A DNA stretch of 64,000 nucleotides from a virus. The notes below the pieces were generated by a model, which ran no database searches, had not been told where the DNA came from, and saw nothing but the letters and a program-made list of their open reading frames with translations. Shown here piece by piece: positions 9,122 through 19,900 of the stretch. The position numbers and the translations under genes are program-made. The first letter of the stretch is position 1, and the number at the start of each line of letters is the position of its first letter. The stretch is from the IMG/VR virus record IMGVR_UViG_3300036985_002638, positions 1 to 64,000 of that record; one strand, given 5' to 3'.

Positions 9122-9756
9122 TGGAAATTTCAGTAGTTAAATATTGGTTAGGGGTAATAGGCAGGGGCATAGTAATATTACTTGCTTGTTTATTTGTATT
9201 TAGATATTGTGGCGGATGCGAGAATAAAATTGAAGTAGCTAAAAATGATAATAGTCAGTATTTTGCTAAGATGAAGTCAGATAGTATGATAATTGTTAGC
9301 TTAATGAAAAAACAATACCAAGACAGTTTAAATACAATAGCTTCAAAACGCTCAGAAGACTCGATTAAGGTAATTGCAGACAATAATGAGATGTTGTATA
9401 GAAGTTCATCTAAAAGAGTTAGAGAATTACTTGCTAGAGGTATTTGTGATACTGTATTGATAAAGATTGCTATGAATGATTGCGATAGTACTATTAAATC
9501 AAAAGATGCTTTACTTGCTCAGAAAGATTCTACTAATAAAAGTGTTAATGAAGAGTTAAGTACAGTAAAAGAAGAGTTAGTTATAAGTAAAGGAATGGTT
9601 GTGACGGCGCAAACAATAATTAAAAATCAAGCGGAGGACTATAAAACTCTTGAAAAGGAGTCTAAAAAAGCTTTAAGAAAACAAAAGATTAAAACAATAG
9701 GCGCTATTATAGTTGCATCAATTACAGAAGTTTTAACTATATTTGCTTTGAAATAA
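9121..9756 (+). CDS. Spanin-like coiled-coil membrane protein (211 aa)
   Basis: The start ATG at 9121 overlaps the previous stop; an upstream in-frame ATG at 9094 lies inside the previous gene and is less likely. Residues about 10-27 form a membrane segment, and residues 35-185 are a long charged coiled coil (with Cys residues at 62 and 70 of the chain after the membrane segment). A second hydrophobic stretch at the very C-terminus (IGAIIVASITEVLTIFAL) could cross or attach to another membrane. That fits an i-spanin or unimolecular spanin in a Gram-negative host. A terminator follows. Confidence 0.55.
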   Translation: MEISVVKYWLGVIGRGIVILLACLFVFRYCGGCENKIEVAKNDNSQYFAKMKSDSMIIVSLMKKQYQDSLNTIASKRSEDSIKVIADNNEMLYRSSSKRVRELLARGICDTVLIKIAMNDCDSTIKSKDALLAQKDSTNKSVNEELSTVKEELVISKGMVVTAQTIIKNQAEDYKTLEKESKKALRKQKIKTIGAIIVASITEVLTIFALK

Positions 9757-9790
9757 ATCTAGGGTCGCAATCTTGAATTTAATTACAACT

Positions 9791-9817
9791 AGCCTTGCAG
9801 AAATGTAAGGCTTTTTT
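9791..9817 (+). terminator. Rho-independent terminator after the lysis cassette
   Basis: AGCCTT (9791-9796) pairs with AAGGCT (9807-9812), followed by a T-run. The T-run merges into the 18-bp palindrome that starts next to it. Confidence 0.8.
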
Positions 9818-9835
9818 AATTCAACTTTGAGTTAA
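9816..9835. repeat. Dispersed 18-bp palindrome, copy 1
   Basis: TTAATTCAACTTTGAGTTAA is a copy of the family TAAYTCAAnnTTGARTTA. It sits between the lysis terminator and the tail connector gene at 9883. Confidence 0.75.
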
Positions 9836-9853
9836 AAACCATTAATTATTTTC

Positions 9854-9872
9854 GTTACATTTGAAGTATAAA
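9854..9872 (+). promoter_or_regulatory. Candidate late promoter before the tail connector genes
   Basis: GTTACATTTGAAGTATAAA lies 11 bases before the ATG at 9883 and directly after a terminator, so a promoter is expected here. The TATAAA part recurs before other virion operons. Confidence 0.35.
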
Positions 9873-9882
9873 TAAGTAGAAT

Positions 9883-10728
9883 ATGCCAACTAAAAAACAA
9901 ATCATAGACGATATTTTAATTTTAGCTGAAAGATTTTCTCGAACTGATGAATCTAGGATTGATGAAGATTGGGTTGGATATAAAGTAGAGCAAGCAAGAG
10001 TTTCGGAAATTCTTAAAGAATACAACATTACTAAGGTTATTGACCAAAATTGGTTAGTTGACTTTGGTATTCACTCGTTAACTAAGGTTAATTTCTCAGA
10101 TGATCCAAACGTAGACTTCTGTAATTGTGATATTATGAAGGCTATAATACCTGAAGTAATCAATTTAACTTACTTAGGAGACGGAAACTTAGATTTAGGA
10201 TTAAGAGTTATATCTGCTTGCGGAAAGACTACTTACACTTTCTATCCTATTGAAACGTGGAGAATGATACCTAAAGAACACGTTAGAAGTATGTTTCATT
10301 ACTATCAAAGATTCGGCACTACTATTTATGTTAATAAAATTGTGCAAAACCTAAGATTTTTTGGAATACCTACTACAACAGAAGGATTAATGATTAAGAA
10401 AACATTACCTGTTATTAGTGGTGGAATTAAATCAGGTTATTCATATACAGTAAAAGGAACAACAGGATTAGTAGTTTACGATGGAGTTAATTATTTACCT
10501 AATGATACGTTCACAGGAACGGCTACAACTACTTTTACAGCTAGCGGAAACTCACAAGTATTCTATACTAACTATGAAGTAGAAATGACTGAGAATGACC
10601 CATATCCTGTATCAGCGCACTTAGCTAGACAAATTGTAATATCTATCTTAACTACTGAGTTTCAGATAGAGAAACAGCAAGTGATGGATGTTTTAAATGA
10701 TTCGGCGGATGATGTGGTAACTAAATGA
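9883..10728 (+). CDS. Tail connector or ring-type structural protein (281 aa)
   Basis: The 281-residue protein is mixed alpha/beta with a helical N-terminus, and its gene is first in a set of overlapping genes that leads to the 1481-residue tail protein. In crAss-like phages, genes directly before the muzzle gene encode ring or connector proteins. I assign the role by this order, not by a recognised motif. Its stop overlaps the next start (ATGA). Confidence 0.55.
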   Translation: MPTKKQIIDDILILAERFSRTDESRIDEDWVGYKVEQARVSEILKEYNITKVIDQNWLVDFGIHSLTKVNFSDDPNVDFCNCDIMKAIIPEVINLTYLGDGNLDLGLRVISACGKTTYTFYPIETWRMIPKEHVRSMFHYYQRFGTTIYVNKIVQNLRFFGIPTTTEGLMIKKTLPVISGGIKSGYSYTVKGTTGLVVYDGVNYLPNDTFTGTATTTFTASGNSQVFYTNYEVEMTENDPYPVSAHLARQIVISILTTEFQIEKQQVMDVLNDSADDVVTK

Positions 10729-11186
10729 AGAAATTAGTAGATAAGAAATTAGGAGAGTGGTCAACTCCAAGAGTACATGGATTGATTAAGAGGGACTTTA
10801 AAAGAAGGTTTAAACAAAAGATAACTACAAAGGATATTAACGATATTTGGAATAGTTACATAGAAGAGGAGATATTGAACAACTTAAAAATAGGAGCGAT
10901 TATAAACTTAGATAATCAAACTAAAATTTGGGTTAAAGCGACAAAAACAACAGACAGTAAAAGAATGATGTCGTTACTAGAGAAAGGATTAACGTATGTC
11001 GGAGGACGAGTAACAAAAGCTAAGTTAAATTTAAGTAGTTCTAAGTATATTTACAAGATAGTATTAGAAACTAAGAGATATAAAAAAAACAAACAGATAT
11101 TTTTTAAATCACACCAAGATTTAAGAGATGCTGTTACAGAAGGAATTAAAAAAGGAACATTAATAACTAGATTAAAATGTCAATAA
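10725..11186 (+). CDS. Basic structural protein, connector-like (153 aa)
   Basis: The ATG is inside the previous stop (ATGA at 10725), so translation is coupled. The product is very Lys-rich. The segment TTKDINDIWNSYIEEEILNN followed by GAIINLDNQTKIWVKA vaguely recalls the helix plus beta layout of HU/IHF-like proteins that occur among crAss-like virion genes. It overlaps the next gene by ten bases. The family is not established. Confidence 0.55.
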   Translation: MKKLVDKKLGEWSTPRVHGLIKRDFKRRFKQKITTKDINDIWNSYIEEEILNNLKIGAIINLDNQTKIWVKATKTTDSKRMMSLLEKGLTYVGGRVTKAKLNLSSSKYIYKIVLETKRYKKNKQIFFKSHQDLRDAVTEGIKKGTLITRLKCQ

Positions 11187-11908
11187 ACAGATTAATATCA
11201 ATAAACAATCCTATAATTAATGCAATGGATTTGGCGGCGGTTGACCACGCTAATCACAGACCATTATTTATGACTTGGGCTTACCAAGCAGAAAAGGAAA
11301 TAGGAAGTTACTATCAATACGAAAGACAATGGAAAGTTATTGATGTTTGCGGATGCACAGCACAACTACCTGATAATGCTATTAAGGTAGAAGGTGCTAT
11401 CTTAGGAAGTCACGATGTTAATTGTGGAAGTATATTTGCTAGAACATTTAGTAATCCAATAGTTAACGCTTCATTATCAGCGGATAATACTTTCTTAATA
11501 GTTGATACAGGAGTATCTGAAACTACAAGTGGATGCGGAATAGTGCCATACCATTTTCAGAATAATAAAATGATATTTGATGTAGAATTACATAACGATA
11601 AAGTAACTGTTCAGTACATAGGATATAAGGTTGATTGTGATGGATTTATGGAGATAGGAGAAAATCACGTAGAAGCTATTACTCAATTCATATTGTATAA
11701 TTGGTGTATGAGAAGAAAAGACACTAAAATGATGCAATGGCACTATACACAATGGGATAGACTATGCGCTCATTCAAGAGCTTTAGATGCTGAGTTATCA
11801 GAAACAGATAGAGAAGAGATTGCAAGATTATACCATGACCCTTATTCAGGTCGTGGATTATGGGTAGGAATGAATATAAACAATACTTATGGCAGGTTCA
11901 GTTATTAA
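11177..11908 (+). CDS. Tail connector structural protein (243 aa)
   Basis: The product begins with about 50 helical residues, followed by a beta-rich middle with a CGC motif and several other cysteines, then a long helical C-terminus. Overlapping starts and stops with both neighbours place it in the connector/tail assembly set. The shape recalls podovirus tail tube (gp4/gp11-like) proteins. This is inferred. Confidence 0.55.
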   Translation: MSINRLISINNPIINAMDLAAVDHANHRPLFMTWAYQAEKEIGSYYQYERQWKVIDVCGCTAQLPDNAIKVEGAILGSHDVNCGSIFARTFSNPIVNASLSADNTFLIVDTGVSETTSGCGIVPYHFQNNKMIFDVELHNDKVTVQYIGYKVDCDGFMEIGENHVEAITQFILYNWCMRRKDTKMMQWHYTQWDRLCAHSRALDAELSETDREEIARLYHDPYSGRGLWVGMNINNTYGRFSY

Positions 11909-14900
11909 TACATTTGACAAAGGACTTCATCAAGATAGTTCTTTTATATTACAGCCTGACGGCACATATCGAAACATGAAAAACGGTATGCTTATTTCTT
12001 ATGACGGTAATCACTACACTGTAGAGATGACTAAAGGGAATAGAGTTTTACTTACTTTAACTCCAAGATATTCTGAGGATGTAGATAATTTAGATTTAGA
12101 GCCTATGCCAATAGGTTTTGTTTCTTTTATAGATAAGTTAGTTGTATTCTCTACTAATAGCGAAACAACTACTGGATACGGAGAAATAGGAGTTATTTCA
12201 TTTACTAGAAGTGGGGTTGATTTTGTTGGTACTTATGTGCCATATTATCACCATATTAATTTAAACTTTACTAAGATTCATAAGATAGAAGGATTTTCTT
12301 TTAGAGAGAATGATAAAAATCAACGCGTATATTGGACTGATAATTTTAACGAACCAAGGGTATTTGATATTGCTAATCCTATTTTTACAAATTATATAGC
12401 TAGTGGTTCTCTAGTAGTAGGCACTCAGTACATGGTACTACAAGGTTGTATTATTTATGATTCTGACGAGTATGGTCCAACTGATGAAAGCGGAACTATA
12501 TTAGGTAACATATTCACCGCTACAATAGCAGGAGGAACAACTTATGGAGTTTCTGATGGTTCGCCATTAGTAATTGAATACTATCCATTATCTTTATTAG
12601 ATTGGTCTCCAAGTAGACTGTTAGGTAATATTGAGTTTAAAGAATATGGTATAGGAGATAAGTATTGCGGAAGCCACATTTACTTCTATAGATTATCTAA
12701 TTCTTATGATGGCGTAGTTACATCTTGGAGTTACGCTAGTACACCTATTCATGTAGGTATGGATAATTCGGCTGCTTATTTAACAGGAAATGCTTATAGA
12801 GATTTTGTAGGTAATGGAAGCGCGACAACTCTTGCGAATAGCGGTAAGTCTGTAAAGTTAAATATAACTGATATTGACACTGATTTTGATACTATTGAGA
12901 TAGCTTGTGCTGAGTTTACGCAATCAGAGGATGTTCCATATAGAATTATTATAACTAATAAAGAAGCTGTAACAGGTTCGACTATGACAATAGAAGATAA
13001 AGGTTCAGTTAATTTAGGAACGGTTACGATTAGCGATTTAACATTGTTTCCTGCAAGTATTTTAAAGTGTAAAACAATAAATACAAATAAGAATTACAGT
13101 ATTATAGCTAACATAACAGAGAGAGAAGAGTTTGATTTAGATTTAAGTGGAGTGGCTATTACTCAGTTTCAATATCCTTTAGTATCTCATGGAGATTTGA
13201 ATTTATGTTCTAATTGTAATATTCCTGCTGATGTAAGCCCTCCATTAACAGGAAATCCTACACTAGCTGGGCAAGTGTTGCCGTACTCAAGATGGTTAGT
13301 TACGTTTGGTAATTTAACTACAGATACAGTTATATATGAAGGTATATACTATGTTACGGGAGAGGTTATTGTTGGAGGTTCTATTTGGTCTATAATGTTA
13401 TTTACAGGAACAGCATCAGTAAGACCATGTACAACTAAAAATAAATATACAGTTACTAACCCATCTTCTTCTGATGTAGGAAAAAGACGAGAAGATGCTA
13501 TACAATTAACAACAGGATTTTGGGATTATAAAGACCCTGCTGTAGCATCTCATAATAAAGGATATTGGAGTGGAGAAAAATATAGATTTGGAATTTTGTT
13601 TTTTGACTTAAAAGGTAATCCATTCTATGTAAAATATATAAAAGGAGACCCAACAACTTTTGACTACACTTTTGATACTATTCCTGATAAAGGAGGATTA
13701 ATGAGAAAAGATGCCATATTTGGAACAACTCCTACTCAATACTCTTACGCATTAAATACGTCTGGAATTAATGTAAGTGGATTAGATATACCTGAGTCAG
13801 TAATGAATCAAGTTAGTGGGTTTAGTATCGTAAGAGCAGAACGAGATCCTATTGCAATTACGCAAGGATTATTGATGCAAAGTGTATATAGTAATTTGCT
13901 CGGTTTTAATTCTGTTATGCCATTAGGTATATGTAGAACAGACTATAGTATTTTACCTATGTATCAAGTTGGAGATGGATATTATATTTACTCTGTATTA
14001 TCGCCTGATATACAAACTGGATATTCTTTTCCTTCTGCGGTTAAAATTGGAGATAATTTAAAAGAAGCTTGTTGGTTAGACGGAACTCAATTAAAAACAG
14101 ATACTCAAAAAAGAGTAATGTTTACTAAATTATTTAATATGCCTGTCGGAAGCTTTGGTACAGGAAAAGATGCTAGTTCTCCAAGAACTTTGCCGCTTAA
14201 ATCAATGAATGGAAATGCTGTTTATAATTTTGATGAGAATAATGGAGCTGGAGGTTTTTTAGGAACAAGTGTTGATTATAGAAATAGATATTCTAACGTA
14301 AACGAGACATTAGTAACACTTAATTATGATTCTATTTGTGGCGTAACACCTTTTGACCCAGGCTATGATATTTTATCTGTTGGGTGTAAAAAGCAAATAA
14401 TTAAATCTCAATTTAATCACTTTGATGCTTTAACAGATTATAACGCTACTGCTAATACGTCTAACTATAACAAGATGTTAGCTAACTTTATAACAGATAC
14501 AGACCCTTCTAATCTTTATGGAGGAGTAAATGAAGCCGCTATAGCAAATACACTGTATATGTCTTGTGGTCACTTTCAGCCTATTAATACACAAGTTAAA
14601 GCAGATACTTTAAACGGTACGTTTGCTTCAGGAATTTACGCAGGAGAAAATAAATATACTTTTAATGATATAGAGGTGTTCGGCGGAGATTGCTTTACAA
14701 ATCTTATTGATTTAGGATATGGATTATGGGATGAAGCATTTGAAACTAGCGACAATGCTATGTCTTATGCTTTATGGTTTCCATGCGAAGGTAACGTGAA
14801 TTATAATTTAAGAAGAGGACAAAAGGTATCGAATAAGAATATGTTTCCTTCTTCGGGAGCTACAGGCATAGGATGGTTTGATTCATCTTTATCTCCTACG

Positions 14901-16334
14901 ACACAATTAGAATCTTATAGTTATAACAAAGCATATACTACCGATGGTAATTTTATTAAATATCCGTCACTACCACTTAATTATAAATTTTCAGGAAACT
15001 TTGATTATAGAATAAGATGGAGTCAATACAAAAATCCTGGAGAGTTAATAGATTCATTTCGTGTATTTAGAATACCTGATTACAGAGATGTAGATGGACA
15101 GCGCGGACAAATCAATAACCTTAAAGCTAGAGATTCTAAACTATTCTATTGGCAAGACCACTCAGTAGGCTACACTCCAATCTTAGAACGTCAATTAGTT
15201 GGAGGAAGCGCTTTAGGAGATGCTACTGCATTAGGTGTAACAGGAGTTATTGATAGATATGATGATATAGATACTAACTTTGGAAATCAACACCAACATG
15301 GACTAACTGAAACAGAATATGGTTTCGCTTGGTTTGATATGCGTAGAAGAGCATTTATGGTAATGGGTATTGGAAGTAAGCCTGAAGAAATGTCTATGGT
15401 TAAAGGATTACAAGTATTTTTTAATAATGAGTTTAATGAAGGTAATGTATTCTATCCTAACAGTTATTCAGCTATTTATAATACTAATAACTTAGGGATA
15501 CCTGAAGTTCCATTACAAGGATATGGTATAGTGGGAGTATATGACCCTACATTTAAAATGACTTATTTAACTTTTAAATACGCTAAGAGAGATTTAGATG
15601 TAAATGATAATGAATTATTTGTAAATAGAGATTTTACATTAGGCTATAATCATGTATTAAATGCTTTTGTAGCTTTTACAGATTGTACTCCTGCGATATG
15701 GCATAATCATAATGATTTAGTATTAACAGCTAATAATCCTAAGAATACTAAAGCTTATAATACAGATATGCCATCTACGAGTTATGTAATTGGAGATACG
15801 GTGTTAGTTGGTAATGTAGAGTATATATGTGTTAATGATGTAACTATAACTTCATATCCAGGTACATTGACTGCAATAACAGGAACTAATCCATTAGCAC
15901 CAAGTAGTAATTCATGGTTAGCTATTAATAAGACTAACGAGATTTACTTACAAAACTTTGGAGCTGACTTATGCAAGTTCTATGGTAAGGTATGGACGCA
16001 TGAATTATCAATAGTAGTAAATGCTAAGAGTGATATGGCTGTTTCGGCGCAAAACATTCAATTTAAAACTATTGGCCCTAATTGGACTGACTTAGTAGCT
16101 ACTACTGATGACCAAACAGCAAGTGATATAAATATACCAACTACTAGCAGAAATTATAGATGGATAGATAAAGCTTGGTTTTCAAGCCTACCATTACCTA
16201 GTAACGGAAGGTTAACAGATTATTATGTGAAATTAAACTTCTCTTATAAGAATTATGTAACTAATCCAACTGTAGCTAAAAACATACAAAAGGTATCGCA
16301 GTGGTTAAAGACTTTTTTCGTGAGTAGAAGATAA
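11889..16334 (+). CDS. Large tail hub or muzzle-type protein (1481 aa)
   Basis: The start (INTFDKGLHQDSSFILQPDG then YRNMKNG) is typical of tail stabilisation/muzzle proteins of podovirus and crAss-like phages, in which an N-terminal propeller-like domain caps the tail. The rest is a long beta-rich chain with no membrane segment. The ATG lies inside the end of the previous gene. The size and position after the connector genes and before the internal virion proteins support the call. The gene ends at a stop only two bases before a palindrome and promoter. Confidence 0.65.
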   Translation: MAGSVINTFDKGLHQDSSFILQPDGTYRNMKNGMLISYDGNHYTVEMTKGNRVLLTLTPRYSEDVDNLDLEPMPIGFVSFIDKLVVFSTNSETTTGYGEIGVISFTRSGVDFVGTYVPYYHHINLNFTKIHKIEGFSFRENDKNQRVYWTDNFNEPRVFDIANPIFTNYIASGSLVVGTQYMVLQGCIIYDSDEYGPTDESGTILGNIFTATIAGGTTYGVSDGSPLVIEYYPLSLLDWSPSRLLGNIEFKEYGIGDKYCGSHIYFYRLSNSYDGVVTSWSYASTPIHVGMDNSAAYLTGNAYRDFVGNGSATTLANSGKSVKLNITDIDTDFDTIEIACAEFTQSEDVPYRIIITNKEAVTGSTMTIEDKGSVNLGTVTISDLTLFPASILKCKTINTNKNYSIIANITEREEFDLDLSGVAITQFQYPLVSHGDLNLCSNCNIPADVSPPLTGNPTLAGQVLPYSRWLVTFGNLTTDTVIYEGIYYVTGEVIVGGSIWSIMLFTGTASVRPCTTKNKYTVTNPSSSDVGKRREDAIQLTTGFWDYKDPAVASHNKGYWSGEKYRFGILFFDLKGNPFYVKYIKGDPTTFDYTFDTIPDKGGLMRKDAIFGTTPTQYSYALNTSGINVSGLDIPESVMNQVSGFSIVRAERDPIAITQGLLMQSVYSNLLGFNSVMPLGICRTDYSILPMYQVGDGYYIYSVLSPDIQTGYSFPSAVKIGDNLKEACWLDGTQLKTDTQKRVMFTKLFNMPVGSFGTGKDASSPRTLPLKSMNGNAVYNFDENNGAGGFLGTSVDYRNRYSNVNETLVTLNYDSICGVTPFDPGYDILSVGCKKQIIKSQFNHFDALTDYNATANTSNYNKMLANFITDTDPSNLYGGVNEAAIANTLYMSCGHFQPINTQVKADTLNGTFASGIYAGENKYTFNDIEVFGGDCFTNLIDLGYGLWDEAFETSDNAMSYALWFPCEGNVNYNLRRGQKVSNKNMFPSSGATGIGWFDSSLSPTTQLESYSYNKAYTTDGNFIKYPSLPLNYKFSGNFDYRIRWSQYKNPGELIDSFRVFRIPDYRDVDGQRGQINNLKARDSKLFYWQDHSVGYTPILERQLVGGSALGDATALGVTGVIDRYDDIDTNFGNQHQHGLTETEYGFAWFDMRRRAFMVMGIGSKPEEMSMVKGLQVFFNNEFNEGNVFYPNSYSAIYNTNNLGIPEVPLQGYGIVGVYDPTFKMTYLTFKYAKRDLDVNDNELFVNRDFTLGYNHVLNAFVAFTDCTPAIWHNHNDLVLTANNPKNTKAYNTDMPSTSYVIGDTVLVGNVEYICVNDVTITSYPGTLTAITGTNPLAPSSNSWLAINKTNEIYLQNFGADLCKFYGKVWTHELSIVVNAKSDMAVSAQNIQFKTIGPNWTDLVATTDDQTASDINIPTTSRNYRWIDKAWFSSLPLPSNGRLTDYYVKLNFSYKNYVTNPTVAKNIQKVSQWLKTFFVSRR

Positions 16335-16335
16335 A

Positions 16336-16353
16336 TAACTCAAAGTTGAATTA
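16336..16353. repeat. Dispersed 18-bp palindrome, copy 2
   Basis: TAACTCAAAGTTGAATTA lies four bases upstream of the GTAACC box of the promoter at 16358, a position suited to an operator or activator site. Confidence 0.8.
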
Positions 16354-16357
16354 TTTT

Positions 16358-16386
16358 GTAACCTTTTATGGATAACTACCGTACAA
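16358..16386 (+). promoter_or_regulatory. GTAACC/CGTATAA-type promoter for the lipoprotein gene
   Basis: GTAACC at 16358-16363 followed by TTTTA, then CGTACAA at 16380-16386 (16 bp between the boxes). It drives the single gene at 16418 inside the otherwise continuous virion module. Confidence 0.6.
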
Positions 16387-16417
16387 GTACTTTATAAACC
16401 AATTAATATTAGAAATT

Positions 16418-16927
16418 ATGGAAGCTATTAAATCTCGTAGAACAAACATTTTTGTTTTATTATTATCAGTAGGGTTTTTATTTTTGGCTGGATGTGCTTT
16501 TGCACAATCTATGGAAATAGAAAGATATTCTAGTTATAATTCTTACTACAAGAAAAGTATAATTACAAAATATCCTTCTTATAATTTAGAGTTTGTTGAC
16601 GGAAAAGATACTACTTATTTTTCCGTTTTCTCTGACAGTATCCGCGCAGGTCATTACGGAGTTAGATTGTACGCTTATTTCTCTAAGACTACAGATTTAA
16701 ACAACTCTATTATAAAAATAGGATTTGAGGATGGTAGTGAAGATTATATTGCTGCATTTGAAATAGATCATAAGTTGAGTTATGTTGAATATGCTATTCC
16801 TCAAAACGTGTTTAATAAATTATTTAGATTTAAAGTTGTTTCAGTTCAGTTTAATTACAGAGATAAGATTAATAAAATAGAAGATTCTTTATATTTCTTT
16901 GCTTTTTTAAGTCGAGCAGCTCGTTAG
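16418..16927 (+). CDS. Exported protein, probable lipoprotein, moron-like (169 aa)
   Basis: A basic start (residues 1-10) and a strong hydrophobic core (FVLLLSVGFLFLAG) are followed by LAGC, a good lipobox with Cys26. An alternative type I cleavage after AFA is possible. The mature part is about 140 residues, beta-rich, with no recognised domain. It has its own promoter and palindrome and sits between tail and internal virion genes, which is how phage morons look. Cell-surface modification or superinfection exclusion in the lysogenised or infected host is a guess. Confidence 0.65.
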   Translation: MEAIKSRRTNIFVLLLSVGFLFLAGCAFAQSMEIERYSSYNSYYKKSIITKYPSYNLEFVDGKDTTYFSVFSDSIRAGHYGVRLYAYFSKTTDLNNSIIKIGFEDGSEDYIAAFEIDHKLSYVEYAIPQNVFNKLFRFKVVSVQFNYRDKINKIEDSLYFFAFLSRAAR

Positions 16928-16974
16928 AAGTATTATTAAAATATGTATTTTTGTTTGTATAAAACATAAATACC

Positions 16975-19900
16975 ATGCCTGAAGATAAAGGAAAAAGTGT
17001 TAAAGCACCTAAAAGTAAATCTAATGATGATTTTGCTCCTCAATTAGTTAAAAGCAAATCTGAAATACCAAAAAACGCTGTACTTAAAATTGATTCTGAC
17101 GGCGGAGAGTATTGGGAAGTTGAGACTAAGCATGAAGAGACTAAGAAAAAGATGTATCCGCCTTCTAGCGGAAAAAAAAGAACAGGGACTCCAAGAAAAA
17201 AAGACCCTGAAAAGTCTTCTACATTTGGGTCAACTATACAGCGATATAAATTACCTCCTCCAGAAGTAATACCTCCTAAGCAAACAGGTTTGTATGGAGG
17301 TATTAGTACTTATGAAAAAATAGACCCTGCTGCTCAATGGGGAGCTGATTATGGAATAACAACATTTACATTTCCTGATGAGTATGGAAGATATACTAAT
17401 ACATCAAGAACTACAAATATTGATAAAGAGGGAAATGAAATAGCTTACGATTTAGCTAATCCATTAAATAGTTTTAAAGACGGAAAGTTTACTCCAACTC
17501 TTACAGGCAGAACTATTGATGATGTAAGAAACGAATGGTCTCTCGTGGGTATGTCTAAGCCAACGGATTATAGTGGAAATAAAGCTAACCCTGATTATAA
17601 AGGAAGTTTAATGATGCCTGGAACTAAAGCTACAAGAGTAGCTGGTGGTGGCGGCGGAGAGTTTAATCAAAGAAATATCGCAAATGTTCCGAATGCTTTA
17701 GATAAAGTTCCAATAGGATATATTGAACAAAAATACGATACTCAAGGAAATCCTATTGTTACTCCAAATGTAGGAGTTCAAATGGATACAAAAAATATAA
17801 CTCCTTTAAGAAAAGGAGAAATGGAAGTAGGTAGAATGTACAATATAGAGAATCCTATTGAGATTAAAGGTAAGTTTGCTAAAGGTGGTATTGTAAGTAA
17901 GATTAAAGGATATTATGATGGAGGTCCTGTCTACAATCCTAATATGAATATTGATGGAACTTATGGGGACTCAAATAGTTCTTATAAGCCAATAGATACA
18001 TTTGGAAGTGGCGTAGTTGGAATGAATGATCAATATACTGCTCAAAACAATATGCAAGCTAAAAAGGCTATAGATGAAAATAAAAAGAAAGCTAATCAAC
18101 AAAAAGCTAGAAATGTAGCCAATGGAATAGGAGAAGGAATGGGAGGCATAGGTTCAGCTTATTATAATTCACAACCCGCACAAAATGAAGGAGAATCTGC
18201 AAGAAACGCAGGATTAGCAGCCGCTTCTCAAATGGGGCCAATAGGAGGAATGATTGGAGGAATTGCCGCAATAGGAGATAAGATAGGAAAACCTATTAGA
18301 AATAGAAGTGAAAAGGTTGATGCTAGTGGAGAATTACTAGATGAAGGTAAAGCTAAAAGAAATGCTGCTATTGGAATAACTTTTAGTCCATCTAAGAGAT
18401 TAACTTACGAAGGAGGATTAACTGATGTTACAGGACAAAAATACATTGATTCTATTGAAAATAAAACAAAATCTCAGTTAGCTGAAGTAAATGCTGCTAA
18501 CACTGCATCTAAACAACAACAAGCTATACTAGCTAGAAATAACCAAGAAGAGAATCCTACATTAACTAATCCTTATGATTTGACGGGAGCGACATTTGAT
18601 AAAAATCAAAATATGATTTTAGCTGATGGACAACAATTTGATAAAAACCGTCCTATGATGAATAAAGGAGGTATAGTTGGTAAAATCAAAAATATGTATG
18701 CTGACGGCGGAGAAATTAAAGGTAAAGGAACTGCTAAATCAGACAGTATAATGGCTGAAGTAAAAGAAGGTTCATTTGTAGTGCCTGCCGAGAATGCAGA
18801 ATTAGCAAAAGGTATTCGTAAACTATATTTAAAAGCTCCTAATAAAAAAGCTAATCTTAAACAAGAAGAAGGTGAAGCAGTAAAACTATCTAATGGAGAA
18901 CATTTATTTACTCCTGAAGAGAATGAATACTTAGAATCTATTGGTATTGAATTAGAAGATTTAGCTCCTAACTCAGAAGAGAATAATGAAGAGATGATAA
19001 TGGGCGGTATGCTAAAAAGAGCAGATGGCGGTTTAGTTGAAGGAGAGGGAGACCCTTTAATTCCTTATAGCAAATCAATAGTTCCTTTAGTAAACAAAAA
19101 AGATTCTGCGGCTTTTCAAACGGGATACATGGAAGCAAATCCAAGAAATACCATTGTAGATAAATACGGAAATGTAGCTTATCCATCAGGTTTATTAAAG
19201 TCAGGAAGCGAAATGATGAAAGAAGTGTCTGAAAGTAATAAAAAATTCGCATTAGAAATGAATAGTCCAGAAAAAGCTGGAATGTACGCTGCTTATTTAG
19301 CTAATCAAGAAAAGTATAAAAAAGGAGTAAGCGCAGGCATGAATTTGACTAATCAAGATGTTATAGATATTGCTAAAGATAAAATAGAAGGTTACTCTTT
19401 CCCTATTGACCGATTATCTCCTGTAGACCAAAAAAGAATCCAAAAAGCGATGGTAGACCTTGGCACATCAAAAAAAGCAGATGGCGGTAAGATTATGGCT
19501 CCTAAAATTAAAAAATATGCCGCAGGTGGAGATGTTGTTGATGGAGAACCTGAAATTAAAACTTCTAAAATAGAAGGCAGAAGAAACTCTACTGGAAATA
19601 AGGATTTTGATACTCAAATAGATGAATTATCTAAAAAAGAGTATTCTAAAGTAGAAGACGTTAAAAGTGATATAGATAAATTACAGAGCTTACAAGAAAA
19701 ATATAGTTCATTGTATGGAAAAAATAGCGAAGAGATAGCTCTTACTATTCAGAAATTACATAAAACCGTTCCTGTTGTTGAAAAAAATGAAAGTAATTAT
19801 AAAAGAGATTCTGAAATAAATAAAAATATAGAACTTGATAAAAAAGAGTTAAAAGAAATGGGTGCTAGCGATGCTCAGATTAAAGAGTATGAAACCGAGG

